Below the pieces are notes generated by a model. The model was given only the letters and a program-made list of their open reading frames with translations. It had not been told where the DNA came from and did no database searches. Shown here piece by piece: positions 10,267 to 20,707 of a DNA stretch of 64,000 bases. Position 1 is the first letter of the stretch. Every line of letters starts with the position of its first letter. The stretch comes from Lepas anatifera. Taxonomy: Eukaryota; Arthropoda; Thecostraca; Lepadidae. The DNA is taken from positions 496,001 through 560,000 of the forward strand of contig JAOTON010001253.1 of the NCBI GenBank assembly GCA_034440635.1, read 5' to 3'. The position numbers and the translations under genes are program-made.

Positions 10267-10638
10267 CAGTGCTGTTCAGTTAGGCTAAGTTAAGGTAAGT
10301 TACAAAAGACAAAGACAAATACTTTATTCAGAGTCTTCCACGGTCATCCATGGCTACTACGACCCCACGTCAGTTGGAATGGTAAGAAGGAGACACACAC
10401 ACGACATTAAAATCATGTAAACATGGTTATATAAAAACATCGTTAAAAAGACAAAGCATACCACACAAATACCACTCGCTCACCCACCTTACGGCCCACA
10501 TATGTTCCTCAGTTATATGTCCTACCTGATAGCGTTTCTGAGTTTGTTTTAGTTTTACACGGATTACACGGATTGCAGGGCTGTAGTCCGTGGACGGTGG
10601 TAAATCATGTTCTTTTCTGAGATATCTGAGCATTTGCA

Positions 10639-10684
<46 letters not shown>

Positions 10685-11580
10685 CTTCTACAACGCAACA
10701 CAGATTTTCCCATGTTATTTCAATGGGTGAGGTCACCTCATGAACTGACTCCAGGTCACCAAATCGGGAAATCTCGGATGTACATTTTGTAAACCATAGA
10801 AGGGCCATCAAGTGTAGAAAGTTTCAAATCAATCGGCTCAGAATTGTAGGTAAGGTAGAGCTCAAGCGCTGAAGTTGCCTTGTTTGACCTCACCTGGTGA
10901 CCTGACCTAGAGTGACCCGGGGTTAAACAATTTCGCTGATTTTGGGGAAAATGATTGGGTGTGAGGTATAGCCTTCAACCGCGGTGCTCCGCCTCAGCGT
11001 TTTCAGATATCCTGGAAAACCTTAAGGGGTGGGCATCGTTGCTCCCTCCCCCGGTGGGGCGAGAGATAATGACTGTGCGATTCGCTTCATGTTAAGTGGT
11101 TACGATTTCTAAATATCAGGGGGCATGGCCCACCTGGCCTCTGATCCTACACCTATGGTGATATTTATATCATCGGAATTGTCGTGATAACTGGTGTATG
11201 TTCTGAAGTGGTGTCTGAAGAATTGTTTCCGTAAGATTTTTTTTAAAGAAACTATGGTCTAAAAGCAAAATTCTTAAAGCCAAGTTCAATCGGAGACACT
11301 CAAACGCCTCCCCTCACCCACCCAGTCTCAGACTCAATTTCATCCCAATGGCTATCAGACTTCCAGTCAGTGGCAGAATTGTCTGTGGGCTAATTTTTAC
11401 GGCTTGGAAGCAAAAGCTTAACCATCGATGGCCGATCACGGATATAAGAAATGACGGATTATTAATTCAGAATTAAATAAATATTCCGTGACTGCGGAAT
11501 CGCGGTCGCGGACCATCCAATTTTCGATCGCGGAATAGCGATCACGGACCACTTATTTTTCGATCGCATGAACAGCACTG
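10267..11580. mobile_element. hAT-like non-autonomous element
   Basis: Both ends carry CAGTGCTGTTCA as an inverted repeat (start at 10267, end at 11580). The flanks CTAATAAT (10259-10266) and TTAATTAT (11581-11588) agree at six of eight positions, as expected of an aged 8-bp hAT target duplication. The right subterminal region has several CGATCGCGG-type repeats, a frequent feature of hAT ends. Inside are a (TA)n tract, TGACCT-rich sequence and, at about 10290-10330, a TTTGTC-type motif that may be a LINE tail. No transposase remains. Confidence 0.65.
10642..10682. repeat. (TA)n microsatellite
   Basis: About 20 uninterrupted TA dinucleotides. Confidence 0.98.
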
Positions 11581-11713
11581 TTAATTATAAATATATTTAT
11601 ATATATTTTAGAAAATTGAATATTTCAGAAATGGGATTCAACTTGAAAAAGCACAGAACATAAACATGATATACAAAAAGGATGTTGAGTAATATTTTCA
11701 GTGGTTGACTTAC

Positions 11714-11871
11714 TTCAAAATGTCCAGAAAGGTGGTTTTGATTGGAACAGCAGCCTTTCTCAGAATGGTGCGGCCGGACTTCCTGATGAGGTCGCTGGGC
11801 ATGAAGTGCTGGGGGCACACTCTGGCCCGCTCATTTCCAATCGGCGCTTCTAGGCCTTGACATGCTGAGAC
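11714..11871 (-). CDS. THAP zinc-finger domain, C-terminal exon
   Basis: On the minus strand the open segment reads GNERARVCPQHFMPSDLIRK and then continues with LRKAAVPIKT. This matches the second half of the THAP domain: the Cys and His of the 'VC-x-x-HF' zinc ligands and the closing 'L-K/R-x-x-A-V-P' box. THAP domains bind DNA and occur in chromatin regulators, in THAP9 and in P-element transposases. The exon ends at a strong donor, GTAAGT, at 11713-11708. In-frame TAG lies just upstream of 11871, so the exon must begin inside this span. Joining it directly to the N-terminal exon at 12873-12985 is not phase-compatible at any acceptor I can see without losing the linker, so a further exon is expected between them, or the locus is decayed. 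Confidence 0.6.
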
Positions 11872-11879
11872 CTATGCCT

Positions 11880-12530
11880 GCAACCTGCCAGAAGATGAAA
11901 TATGCATGTACTAACCATAATAAGACAAATAATTTTCTGTATGACACATCCCAAAATATCTACCCAAGAACAATTTAGCAATCTTCTTGTTGCATCTCTA
12001 ACTGCATTTCACATTTAACCTTTTCGGGATCTTAATCAATCTATGTAAGATCAATTCAATTAAAAACAAAAAGTTCCAGACACAATTAGATGAGGCCAAA
12101 AACGCAACATGCCAGCTACTCTCCTGCAGCATCAGAGTACACTTTTATGGGTGATCTCAATGAGCATTGATACTCCATATAAAAAGTTAATTAATCCTTT
12201 GCCCAAATTCAGTCCAACAAGTGCAAAAAGTAAATTTCTTACAAAGCACAGTAAATTTCATGTAGCGTACGTTTGCTAAAATGCTAAAATTTTGCTAGCA
12301 ATTTATCCTAAGCATCAACTGGACGAGCCAGAGGACATTTGGCTTGAAACTACCAGCGCTTTTCATCACAGAATTTTAGTCCGCAGTTCCACAATACCAC
12401 GTTCACAGACAACAGACAACTGGCGCGTCTTTTCACTAAGGTTCCCTCCATCTTTCCCCGCTTTTTCCCTCTACCCTGATGTTCACTCTGGCATCAGGGA
12501 ACCTACCAGGTAAGTAATATTTGTGACTTC
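11880..12530. other. Probable intron between THAP exons
   Basis: No clear exon with the missing middle of the THAP domain (the Trp-containing helix) was found. The minus strand at about 12500-12290 has short open frames, none convincing. Confidence 0.3.
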
Positions 12531-12757
12531 TACATCATTACACAGATTTCCCCCATGCTATTTCAATGGGAGAGGTCATCTCATGAGGTGACGCTAGGTC
12601 AGCAAATCGCTAGGTCAGCAAATCTGAAAATCCTGGATATACATTTTCTAAACCATAGAAGGGCCATCAAATGTAGGAATTGCGGTTGCAGACCATCCAA
12701 TTTTCGATCGCGGAATAACGATCACAGACCACCTATTTATTGTGTGAACAACACTAG
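12530..12757. mobile_element. Deletion derivative of the 10267 hAT-like element
   Basis: The left part matches 10690-10815 (ATTTCAATGGG, then AACCATAGAAGGGCCATCAA) and jumps directly to sequence matching about 11490-11580 (GACCATCCAATTTTCGATCG, then an eroded GAACAACACTAG end). About 670 bases present in the longer copy are missing, the usual way a MITE forms. It lies within the presumed THAP intron. Confidence 0.6.
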
Positions 12758-12872
12758 AAACTACTAGCCTCCTTACCTAGTACCCATTGGCCAAATTAGT
12801 GTCATTGAAAAAGTTGGAACTACTTATACCCTAATATTAAAAGTAAGAAAAATTCTTGAAAGCACTGCTTAC

Positions 12873-12985
12873 CGAGCTGGTTCCTTGGGAATCCTGAAAA
12901 GCACTATATCGCTTCCCTCGTTTTTCCTGCTGCAGCACCCTGGTAGGCAGCAATTGACATATTTTTCCCAGGAAGACTTCATCAT
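12873..12985 (-). CDS. THAP zinc-finger domain, N-terminal exon
   Basis: Starting at an ATG pair at 12985, the minus strand encodes a short N-terminus and then NCCLPGCCSRKNEGSD and FRIPKEPAR. That is the first half of a THAP domain: the C-x(2-4)-C zinc ligands, the 'PGC' turn and the 'F-x-x-P-K/D-x-P' signature. The reading frame ends at a good splice donor (CG|GTAAGC at 12874-12867), as in many THAP genes where the domain is split between exons. With the segment at 11714-11871 on the same strand it supports a THAP-containing gene here. It may be a host gene or a P-like transposon; no transposase or other domain was found. A hAT-like insertion lies just downstream of the second exon. Confidence 0.65.
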
Positions 12986-13259
12986 AGGATAGGAAAAACA
13001 TAATTTAGGCACGAAATGAACAGTATACCACCACAAACACACGCATAAACTCACACATGAAGTCAAACGACATAGTAATCAAAGCAAAGATAAAGAGAGA
13101 AATTGAACTGCCTTCAATGCGCCACTTTTTTATAAATTTTGTTCAAGTTGTTCCTAGTACGACTGGTGGAGTCGGAGTCTCACTAAAGTCATCAAGGAAC
13201 TTGTCACGGAGACCCCGACCCCACCACCCGAACGAGCAACTCCCTCAATGGAGGGTTAA

Positions 13260-13480
13260 TTTAGAAGCCAAAGTTTAACGTCCCACAAAGCACAGGGACG
13301 GCCGCCCCGCTCAGATCACCCTCTCACCAGTCAGTTGCCAGCCGACCTGTACGTCGGGTAAACTATTGAGCGCCGGAGCGTCTCAGGGGAACCGATCCCA
13401 AGCCTGGGCATGCCCTGCCACTGCATGCCTCTGAGCAGCGGGCCGGAGCCCAACGCTCTACCAACAGAGCTACCGGGGCG
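13260..13480 (-). mobile_element. tRNA-derived SINE
   Basis: Reading the minus strand, GGTAGCTCTGTTGGTAGAGC at 13473-13454 is a polymerase III A box inside a tRNA-like head, and GGATCGGTTCCCC at 13398-13386 is B-box-like. The body ends near 13270 with GGGACGTTAAACTTTGG, a 'GACGTTAAAC' motif typical of tRNA-derived SINE bodies. The A-to-B spacing (about 74 bases) is longer than in a standard tRNA, so this is a SINE rather than a tRNA gene. Confidence 0.65.
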
Positions 13481-13500
13481 GCAGCTCAGTTGGTAGCTTT
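13478..13500 (+). repeat. Second tRNA-like A box, head-to-head
   Basis: GGCGGCAGCTCAGTTGGTAGC on the plus strand is a second A-box-containing head, back to back with the minus-strand SINE head at 13454-13473. No B box follows it, so it is a truncated head. Confidence 0.5.
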
Positions 13501-13509
13501 TCGTACTTT

Positions 13510-14163
13510 GTATGCGAAAAAGCTCCTATTTCTTCAACACCTGAGCCAGCTTTGTGCCAGCTTCATAGACAAAGCACTATTGTGCCAGCACAAGATTTGA
13601 CCTGGATTTAAGCTATATAAATTTTTCAAACTTGTTTTTTGTCTATCAAATATGACAATGTAATTCAAAAAAATATTATTTTCTACCTTTAATCTTGCAA
13701 AGATGTCTTTTTGTCCTAAGACGATCAGCAATCAGCTGTAAAAAATTAAACAGGCCTCCAAGCCTGAGCAACGGAGCTTTGGTTTACCTTCTTTCTATTA
13801 CCTTGGGAACACTGAAGATGGCGCGAAACGGCGAGAAAGTTTTCTCAATTGCGGGTCGAGCACGCGCACGCAATCTCCGGATACGCTTTGACGTGGTATC
13901 AAAATACACTGGGGTTTCGAATGATTCTGCAGCTAATGCTCCCATATTCCTGGTTATTTCTGGTGACAGAATATACTGATTCCTAGTATAAAATGAAACT
14001 TTGATGAGGATATTAATAGCTCTTTGAATTTCGTGGCTAGAATAGGTCGAGCACCTATGGTAAAATGATGTTTTGTGGTGTAAAAAATATCCCACTTGTA
14101 ATACCATATTTGTATCATATTAAGCTTCTTCCCACCATGTTTAGAAGCCGAGAATCATTTTAA
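13510..14163. other. No recognisable feature
   Basis: AT-rich sequence with short ORFs on both strands that overlap each other near 13784-13979. Nothing identifiable. Confidence 0.35.
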
Positions 14164-14171
14164 GCTGTCAA

Positions 14172-14666
14172 CAGTGGCGGATCCAGGGGATGGGGGCAAA
14201 AAAGGCAATTGCCCACCAAACGGAAAAGCTCGGGGCAAAACTATGTTTTTGCCCCCCCTCGACCTCCTTTTTCCCCCGACTCTTTTTTAGCTTGTAAGCA
14301 AGATTTTGATGCTTCAACTCTCAACTTCAAACAGAATTAGTGAAGTTCAGTGTAAATATTGAGGCTTGGATAGGAAAAAAGTATGTTGAGCCCATATTTT
14401 TCGCCCCGTGGCGTTTTTTCTTCTTTGTTTTTTTTTTTGCTTTTCGTCTCCAGTTCCGAAAATCCTATTGAAAAGGCAAATTGTAGCGCAACTTTTCACT
14501 GCGTGACGTTTTGCTTTTTGTTTTTTTGTTTTTGCTTTTCGTCTCCAGTTCCAAAAATCCTATCGAAAGGGCATATTGTAGCGCAATTTTTCACTGCGTG
14601 ACGTTTTTTTTTTGCTTTTCGACTTTTGTTTGCCCCTCCCAAACCAACCGGCTAGATCCGCCACTG
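14172..14666. mobile_element. hAT MITE with perfect 8-bp target duplication
   Basis: Terminal inverted repeats CAGTGGCGGATCCAG (left) and CTAGATCCGCCACTG (right) are flanked by the perfect direct repeat GCTGTCAA at 14164-14171 and 14667-14674. The 8-bp duplication assigns it to the hAT superfamily. The interior has two to three copies of an ~80-base unit (TTTTGCTTTTCGTCTCCAG ... GCGTGACGTTTT) and no transposase. Confidence 0.93.
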
Positions 14667-14674
14667 GCTGTCAA

Positions 14675-15179
14675 GGCCTACAAAAACACTTCCTGTGCTG
14701 GAATTATGCTGGGAAGAGGATCTCATGAGAGCAAGCATGCTCAAATGTTCCTTTAATAAGGTTTCATGGCATCATTTTATGCTCGAGTAGACCGTGATTC
14801 CGGATTAGATAGAGCACATAGGAATAAAAATTTCTCTCAGTGTATTATAAGCTACCTTTCCAAGTACATGATCGCTCTCCTGGGGGGGGGGTGGGAGCGA
14901 ATATTTTTTTGCTCTACAGTCCTAGTGTAAACACCTTTTTTTCAAAATTTTCCGAAGTTTGGGGGGCCAAAAGGTAGTTTGCCCCCTCCAGCGCTTTGGG
15001 GGGGCGGGCCATGGCCGGAATTCCCCCACCCTGCGTCCGCCAAGGCAGCTTATACAACAAACGCCGATGGTTGACACTCGGGAAAGCGCTGGAAAAAGTA
15101 CCTATGTGTTGACAGTGTCCGGTTGGCTGCCTTCTGAAATGGCCTTCCACCCATGCGATAGAAAGGATGCAAGATTGGT
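14675..15179. other. Non-coding, with G-rich dispersed repeat
   Basis: 14880-14945 repeats the block at 471-565, and 14950-15050 is a G-rich stretch resembling MITE interiors. No gene is seen. Confidence 0.4.
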
Positions 15180-15985
15180 TTCACATCATCTTTTTTAATG
15201 AATCCGTGTTGATATTGGGGTAGATAGGGCCAAACGTGCTTGTAGATTTGAACGCAAGCAATGCTCTTAAATATTTAGGCACAAGGGGCGGCAGAGAAAC
15301 AGACGATAATTTGCAGGATTGTTGCATGAGCCTTTTTTAAATGGGAACAACTTTTGCTTCTGCCCATTTCTCAGGAAAGACGCCACCAGCTAGGGACATC
15401 CTGAGTATCTTGCGCAGGGAGTTGGCCAGTTCTGAAGCACATTCTTGGTGTGCGAGAGCGTTAATTCCATCTGGACCGCAGGCCTTCCTTGTTGCCAAAT
15501 CCTTTAACGCGCCACGTACAGACTCCTCTGTAACAGTAAGAGTTGTTAATTGATCATCGGTACAGAAAGGTATGTCCCGAAAATTCACAACATCGGGATA
15601 GGAAATTTTCCCGCATAAACGCGATTCAAAAAGTTGCCTCTGTACACGTCATCAAAAGCCTGTATACCATTGCATTCAAGTACACCAATATCCTTTGACT
15701 GTTTAAAACTCTTCAAAAATATCCAAAAACGTTTTGGATTGTCCCTAAAATCTCCAATAAGCCGTTGCAAATACTCGGAAAAGCCATGACTAGATGAGTG
15801 TTAAAACTCAGCTCGGGTTTGCACAAAATTTGTCTGTACACGTTCATCATCAGGATGACATTTCATCCGCCCTGAAGTTTTTTTAGACGCAAAGCCTGTC
15901 TGATTTCAGCGTTGAGCCGAGGTGGAAAAGCTTTTTAACGCTTGATTAAGTCATCAATGGTGACGAAGTCAACACTGAAGGTACT
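15180..15985 (-). pseudogene. LINE fragment, endonuclease-RT linker to RT fingers
   Basis: The minus strand encodes, with frame changes, PPRLNAEIRQALRLKKLQ (about 15930-15880), the linker between endonuclease and reverse transcriptase; then DNPKRFWIFLKS (near 15735); then TRKACGPDGINALA (near 15480) and FPEKWAEAKVVPI (15375-15337). After a frameshift it reads KKGSCNNPANYRLFLC and PQYQHGFIKK (near 15215). These are the ordered N-terminal motifs of a non-LTR reverse transcriptase, from a different family than the LINE at 5803. At least three disabling changes are present and the catalytic core is absent. Confidence 0.85.
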
Positions 15986-16587
15986 GAAAGTACAAAAGCG
16001 GTGAAAAATTATTAATGATTTGACGGCAGCAGCCAGGTTCAAGAAGAATGAAATAAAGCGTTTTAACATAAGTTTCTATTTTTTACAGAATTTTTGATGC
16101 ATAATTGATATCAAAATAAAAACAAAACCAGAGAGATACATTTACCGGTAAATTTTTAAAATTCTGTCCGAGCCCTTTTCTTCTTGCACAGTTCCACCCA
16201 ACTCAGTGCAAACGGTTTCAATGTGTGGCAAAATGTATTGCATTATACGAAGTTGTGTTGTGTGTTGGCGTGATTTTAAGCCCGCAAAATCACACCAACA
16301 CACAACCTGAAACGAGGTATTCTCCGGTTTTTGTTTAAGTATAAATCAATGAAAGTGTAATAGGTTCGGTATTGTGTAAGTTCAACTTTTATAACGTATG
16401 AAATAGAGCTCTCAAAACTGTGATGTTTCTAGATAGTTAGCTACCAACGATGGATATATTAATAATCGTCTATGGCATCAAACCTACAGGCTACAAAGGT
16501 GTAGGAATTGTTTTAAGACCCGGCAAAAGTGTCTCGTTTAATATAATGCAGCGCATTTATGGGATTTCAACTGAGGCATCAGTCGTA
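15986..16587. other. Non-coding; contains a stem-loop
   Basis: No gene or element apart from the hairpin at 16257-16305. Confidence 0.4.
16257..16305. repeat. 21-bp stem, 7-base loop hairpin
   Basis: Arms GTTGTGTGTTGGCGTGATTTT and its reverse complement with one mismatch flank an AAGCCCGC-type loop. It could be an inverted-repeat remnant of a transposon or an expressed hairpin. Confidence 0.85.
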
Positions 16588-16588
16588 A

Positions 16589-17032
16589 ATAAAGGGAATG
16601 TGGCACATTGGTCGGATTCCGAAATTTAGTGTAATTATGGGTATTTTTAGCAGAAAATCATGAAAATATCCATGATATTTCTGACAAATTCAAAATAAGC
16701 TCAATATTTTGATATTTGAAATGCTCCTCTATGGCAAGAAGAAAACCTTTGACTGTGCATGACGCCATGATATAGCAACTACTACCACATTCAATAGACT
16801 TTAATAGGCTGATTTCTCACCGTGACATCCGTATGCCGTCTCGCCAACAGCTGACAGCTGTGGCCGGCTCTTTGGGTACATTTTGGGTACATTTCAAATA
16901 GGTTTTTAGTTTTTTTCTACGGAAATTTCGAGTTCCAAGACAAATGATATGTTGATTACTGGGTTTTCCGGCATGCTTCACAACTTGGCAATCTCAGTTA
17001 AAATCACGTTATAAAGGTGCCAGAAATACCCC
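16589..17032. mobile_element. Old copy of TTAA MITE family A
   Basis: It begins AGGGAATGTGGCAC and shares the interior (GACGCCATGAT, CGAGTTCCAAGACAAATGA, CTCAGTTAAAATCACGTT) with copies at 1-364, 39658 and 49981. The flanking TTAA has decayed to ATAA and the right end is eroded, so this is an older insertion. Confidence 0.7.
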
Positions 17033-17794
17033 TTGTGAGACGCTTTTTGTCCCAGAACTCGCCGTGTGTCAGAATCCCTTCTTCCTTGGTGAGAATTATC
17101 CTCTCGCGCGCCTCCACCCAGCTCCGACGGACTGCAGCTGTGTGTGGTCGGCCAAACGCTGAAACACATGATCGATAGTACGTACTGCTGAAGTCTGCTC
17201 CCTGGGCGGACTGCTCGTGTATCCGGGGCACATCAGTATACACAGGAGGACTTACCCCGAAGTATTTCTTTTCGGAGAGGACTGAGGCAGGGTGGTGAAA
17301 AGGAGAACGCACCAGACACCCAGCTACTTGAGTCGGTAAGTCCGTTCTTGCAGTCGGTGCGGTAATGGTACGCACTGAAACTGGTCACGTATCCGGGGAA
17401 AATATCTAAAAATCGCTCTAGGAGTGCTAATTATCGAGAGGGAGGGGAGACTGGGGCTGGTGGTGTGCCTTTTCTCTTTTCCCTCCGTAGTTGCTGAACC
17501 ACGAGATCTATTGAAATTTGATACCACTTATCGAAAGGATTTTTATTTCTCCATCAAAAGACATTCAGTTTTTTTTCTCCAAAATAACTGCATTCTACCA
17601 CAATAAGTTTTCAAAATAAGCTCTGCAGCGGATGCAAACTAGCTGGATGCCGGGGTAAGTTGCAACAGCCCCCGGGGCAGCTTGCATCGTGAGGAATGCA
17701 TGCACAGACATATAACTGAAGCTCAGATTAGTCGTATCAGCAGATTGGTGGTCGCGTGCCCTATGTAGCTTATCGGATACCTTTCTGAGCTTAC
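17033..17794. other. No recognisable feature
   Basis: Short ORFs on both strands overlap one another; none resembles a known protein. Confidence 0.35.
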
Positions 17795-18060
17795 CTACTT
17801 GGAGTCAGAATCATGGTGGTGGTAGATATAGCACCTGCTTGCCCCACGGCACGCCTCGTGCGTCCGGTTCTCACGTCTCGCTGCCGCTGCCATACATCTT
17901 ATCCAGTTCTCCTTGGGCTTGTTAGGCTTTGATGTTTCCGCACAAACAGAGCAGGTTGTTTATTCTTCTTCTTCTCCAAAATGTATATTCTTCCTAGACT
18001 TGCTTTTCTTCCCTCCTGAAGGCGCTGCATTTCTTCGTGATTGTATCGCTTTGCTCTTGC
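17795..18060 (-). pseudogene. pogo-type transposase, 3' remnant
   Basis: The minus strand reads KKSKSRKNIHFGEEEE, a TAA, then TTCSVCAETSKPNKPKENWI, RCMAAAARRENRTHEACRG and ASRCYIYHHHDSDSK before a TAG at 17797-17795. That is the C-terminal tail of pogo/Tigger-like transposases: a 'DFGEEE' spacer followed by a PHD-like zinc finger of the form C-x-x-C ... G/K-x-W-I-x-C ... H-E-A-C ... Y-x-C-x-x-C. The final two cysteines are now Tyr-adjacent histidines and one stop interrupts the frame, so the copy is dead. The DDE catalytic domain is not found upstream. Confidence 0.65.
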
Positions 18061-19249
18061 TCAAGCGCTTTCTTCACCAGCGTGTACAGCCGCGCGTCGC
18101 CGCCGTTTTCCTCCGCTCGTCTTTCGTGGCCCTGCTATAGGAAGAGCCAGTCGTTGTTCGGAGATTCAATAACTTTTTGATCCCTAGCTGATGACACAGG
18201 GACCACGTCCATTCCCTTCGAAGCTTCGAATCAGCTTCAGGCATTCTCAGCCCCAGTTGTTTGTGATTCTTCTCCATTTCCCAACCAACAATATTGATAA
18301 TAATACCTAATTAGTTCGCCCATGAGCTAACATAGGCGCTGGGGAAGACTGCATCAATGTTTCAACCAGCCCTGCAAAAAATGACTCGCCTTGCCCGTCC
18401 CCACCCTGAATCAATCATGATGCCAGACATTAAACAAGCCATGTAGTCCCGCCAAAAGTATTTCCGCCTGTCAGGCCTATGAACTGCGTGTATGTTATCT
18501 TGTATTTAATTCAAAACTTAATGAGCAGGATTAAGAGCAGGATTAAAAAATTACTTTCACTCTGAAAAAAATGTATATTTGCCTCCTCAAGTCCGACCAC
18601 CTCCCATCATTTCTTCACCGCAAAGGCATTGCGCGTGCGCGCTTCTCGTGCGCCCACTTGAGCTGCTGCCTGGTGAATAGTTTTTCTTAGTTCCAGTCAC
18701 TGATGCCTTCAAGCCGTGATGGAACTAGCCCGGTCTCCCCTTATCATCATATCCTTCGTGAGACGAAGAAAATGATGATGAACCAGCAAACACGATTTTC
18801 CACTAGAACATATTTCCGAAACATACACAAAAAAATAAAAAACAAAAGGAAAATACACGGCCGCAGGTTTGTTTTATCAGGAAAAACACGCCCGCAGGGC
18901 CTGCCATAGGTTTTTGTTTGGATCGATTATATAAAATGGCGGTTCGTCTGGCGCAAGTGAGTTTTGCACGCCATTAACGACTGATGGAACTAATAATATT
19001 TTCTTCTTGTGTCATTTCACTTCAAACCCCATTATAAGGGTGTAGCATTACCCCAGGTAGCTCGCTGATACGTTTTGTTGTTTTTTTCATGCAGCATTAC
19101 TTTGGATAGCTTGCTGATGTTTTATTCCATTTCTGTTGAGGTATAATTTCTGGAAAAACATGTGAGAAATGCAAACAAATGAAACTTTCTCATTTCCAGC
19201 GTACCTCCATATCTACGACCTGAGTAAGCGCTCATCTATTTTTTACAAT
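18061..19249. other. No recognisable feature
   Basis: Mixed AT-rich sequence; nothing identifiable on either strand. Confidence 0.35.
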
Positions 19250-20060
19250 GCGATAAGTGGACTATGTATCTGACGAGGTGCGTACAGTAGCGGGCACGTT
19301 CGCCTCGCGTCGCCAGCCGGACCGACTGCCCCGCCATTCGGCGTATCCACCGCCAGGCCTAATCCATTTATTTAGACAGCGAAACGGCGATCGACCGCCA
19401 CCGACGATCGATGGGCCGCGCCGGCGGCACAAATTAACGCGTCATAACTCATCGACGTTCTCTCTCTCTCCCTTGTGAATTATACACGCCCGCTGACACG
19501 CTGGCCCCCGTCTCCCGTCCCACTGCCCCCCCCCAGCGGATATCATCCCTCCCCCAATCGCCCGGTGTCCCATAGGATAAAGTAATGCCGGGGGGCGATC
19601 GGATATTACCAGGTGTGTGCCTGAGAAGCGTGAACGCTCGCCGCTGATTAGGCCGTTTTCACGCCGTGTGACCGCCGGTTCGACGTGTGCGATGACCGTC
19701 CGCCGTCACCCGTGCCTCTCCCCGCCTCCAGCCGGAGGTATCCCATCGGGGGTAATGGAATAATTGCTGCCCAGTAATGAATCTCTTCCGGTACGAAGCC
19801 GGCCGGCGCGGCACCACCGCTCCCGATTTAAAAGGCCGTGTCGTCGGCCCGGCGTGAGTTTTAATAAACGCCGGCTGGTCACGTGCGGGTTTATTAAAGA
19901 GCACTGCGTCAGCAACTGGTGGGTGGGCGAGGTCCCTGCTGATGGGACGCAGCGCGCTGCATCGACTCACTGAGCCATACCAGCGGCTTCACTCAATTTG
20001 GGAACTTTGGAAGTACCGTGAGGCTGTGGAAGGTGGGAAATGGGAGTCGCGACTCTCCCC
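19250..20060. promoter_or_regulatory. CpG-rich, repeat-poor segment; possible regulatory DNA
   Basis: GC- and CpG-rich compared with its flanks, with no similarity to any repeat family noticed in the window. Overlapping ORFs occur on both strands and no protein family is recognised. It holds a 10-bp inverted repeat TTTAATAAAC / GTTTATTAAA (19860-19869 and 19889-19898) with an E-box CACGTG (19880-19885) near its centre. Promoter or enhancer function is inference. Confidence 0.3.
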
Positions 20061-20707
20061 TCGCCAGCACGTTGGCAGCTTGCTCGGTAAATGGGCAGCA
20101 CAACCTTAAAATTTGGCTTTGTTTTTTTCAGTTTTTGCTACACATTACATGGAAAGATAATTCAACTACATTCTCTGGCTTGCAGGCCCCTTCCCTCCCC
20201 CTCCCACCACACACACACTCCATATCATTCTATCTGCATGGATTCAGCTTATCAAACGCTTGGTGCTGTGACAATTTTGCAATGATCTGCGCGAAATTTA
20301 ATTTTAGTCATAACATGGCGGCGATGTAGGTATTTTAAGGAAGCATAGTTGGCGTTTAATGAAGCATAGTTAACTTAATCGAGTGCCGTTTAGGCCATGA
20401 TGTGTTGTATCTCGGCTGACTTCGCCTCCAATTGGGTTTGACCTGCTACTGATAAAATAAGGATACAAGATACAAGTTACGGGAACAAACTATTCAACCT
20501 CATCCCCCGTGTCCAATGACGAATAACATAATGACATTTATGCCTAGCTTGGTATTTGGGGTGCCCCTATATCCGAGGTCAGTTTATGCCGACTTTAACG
20601 TATGTGATAAGAATGCAATAAAATGTGTATTACTTTCCTTCAATTAGAAGTATATGCTTAGACTCTGAGTATTTTTTGCTCTAAACCGTCGGAAATGGAT
20701 GGCTGAG
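20061..20707. other. No recognisable feature
   Basis: AT-rich sequence before the left arm of the large inverted repeat. Confidence 0.35.
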
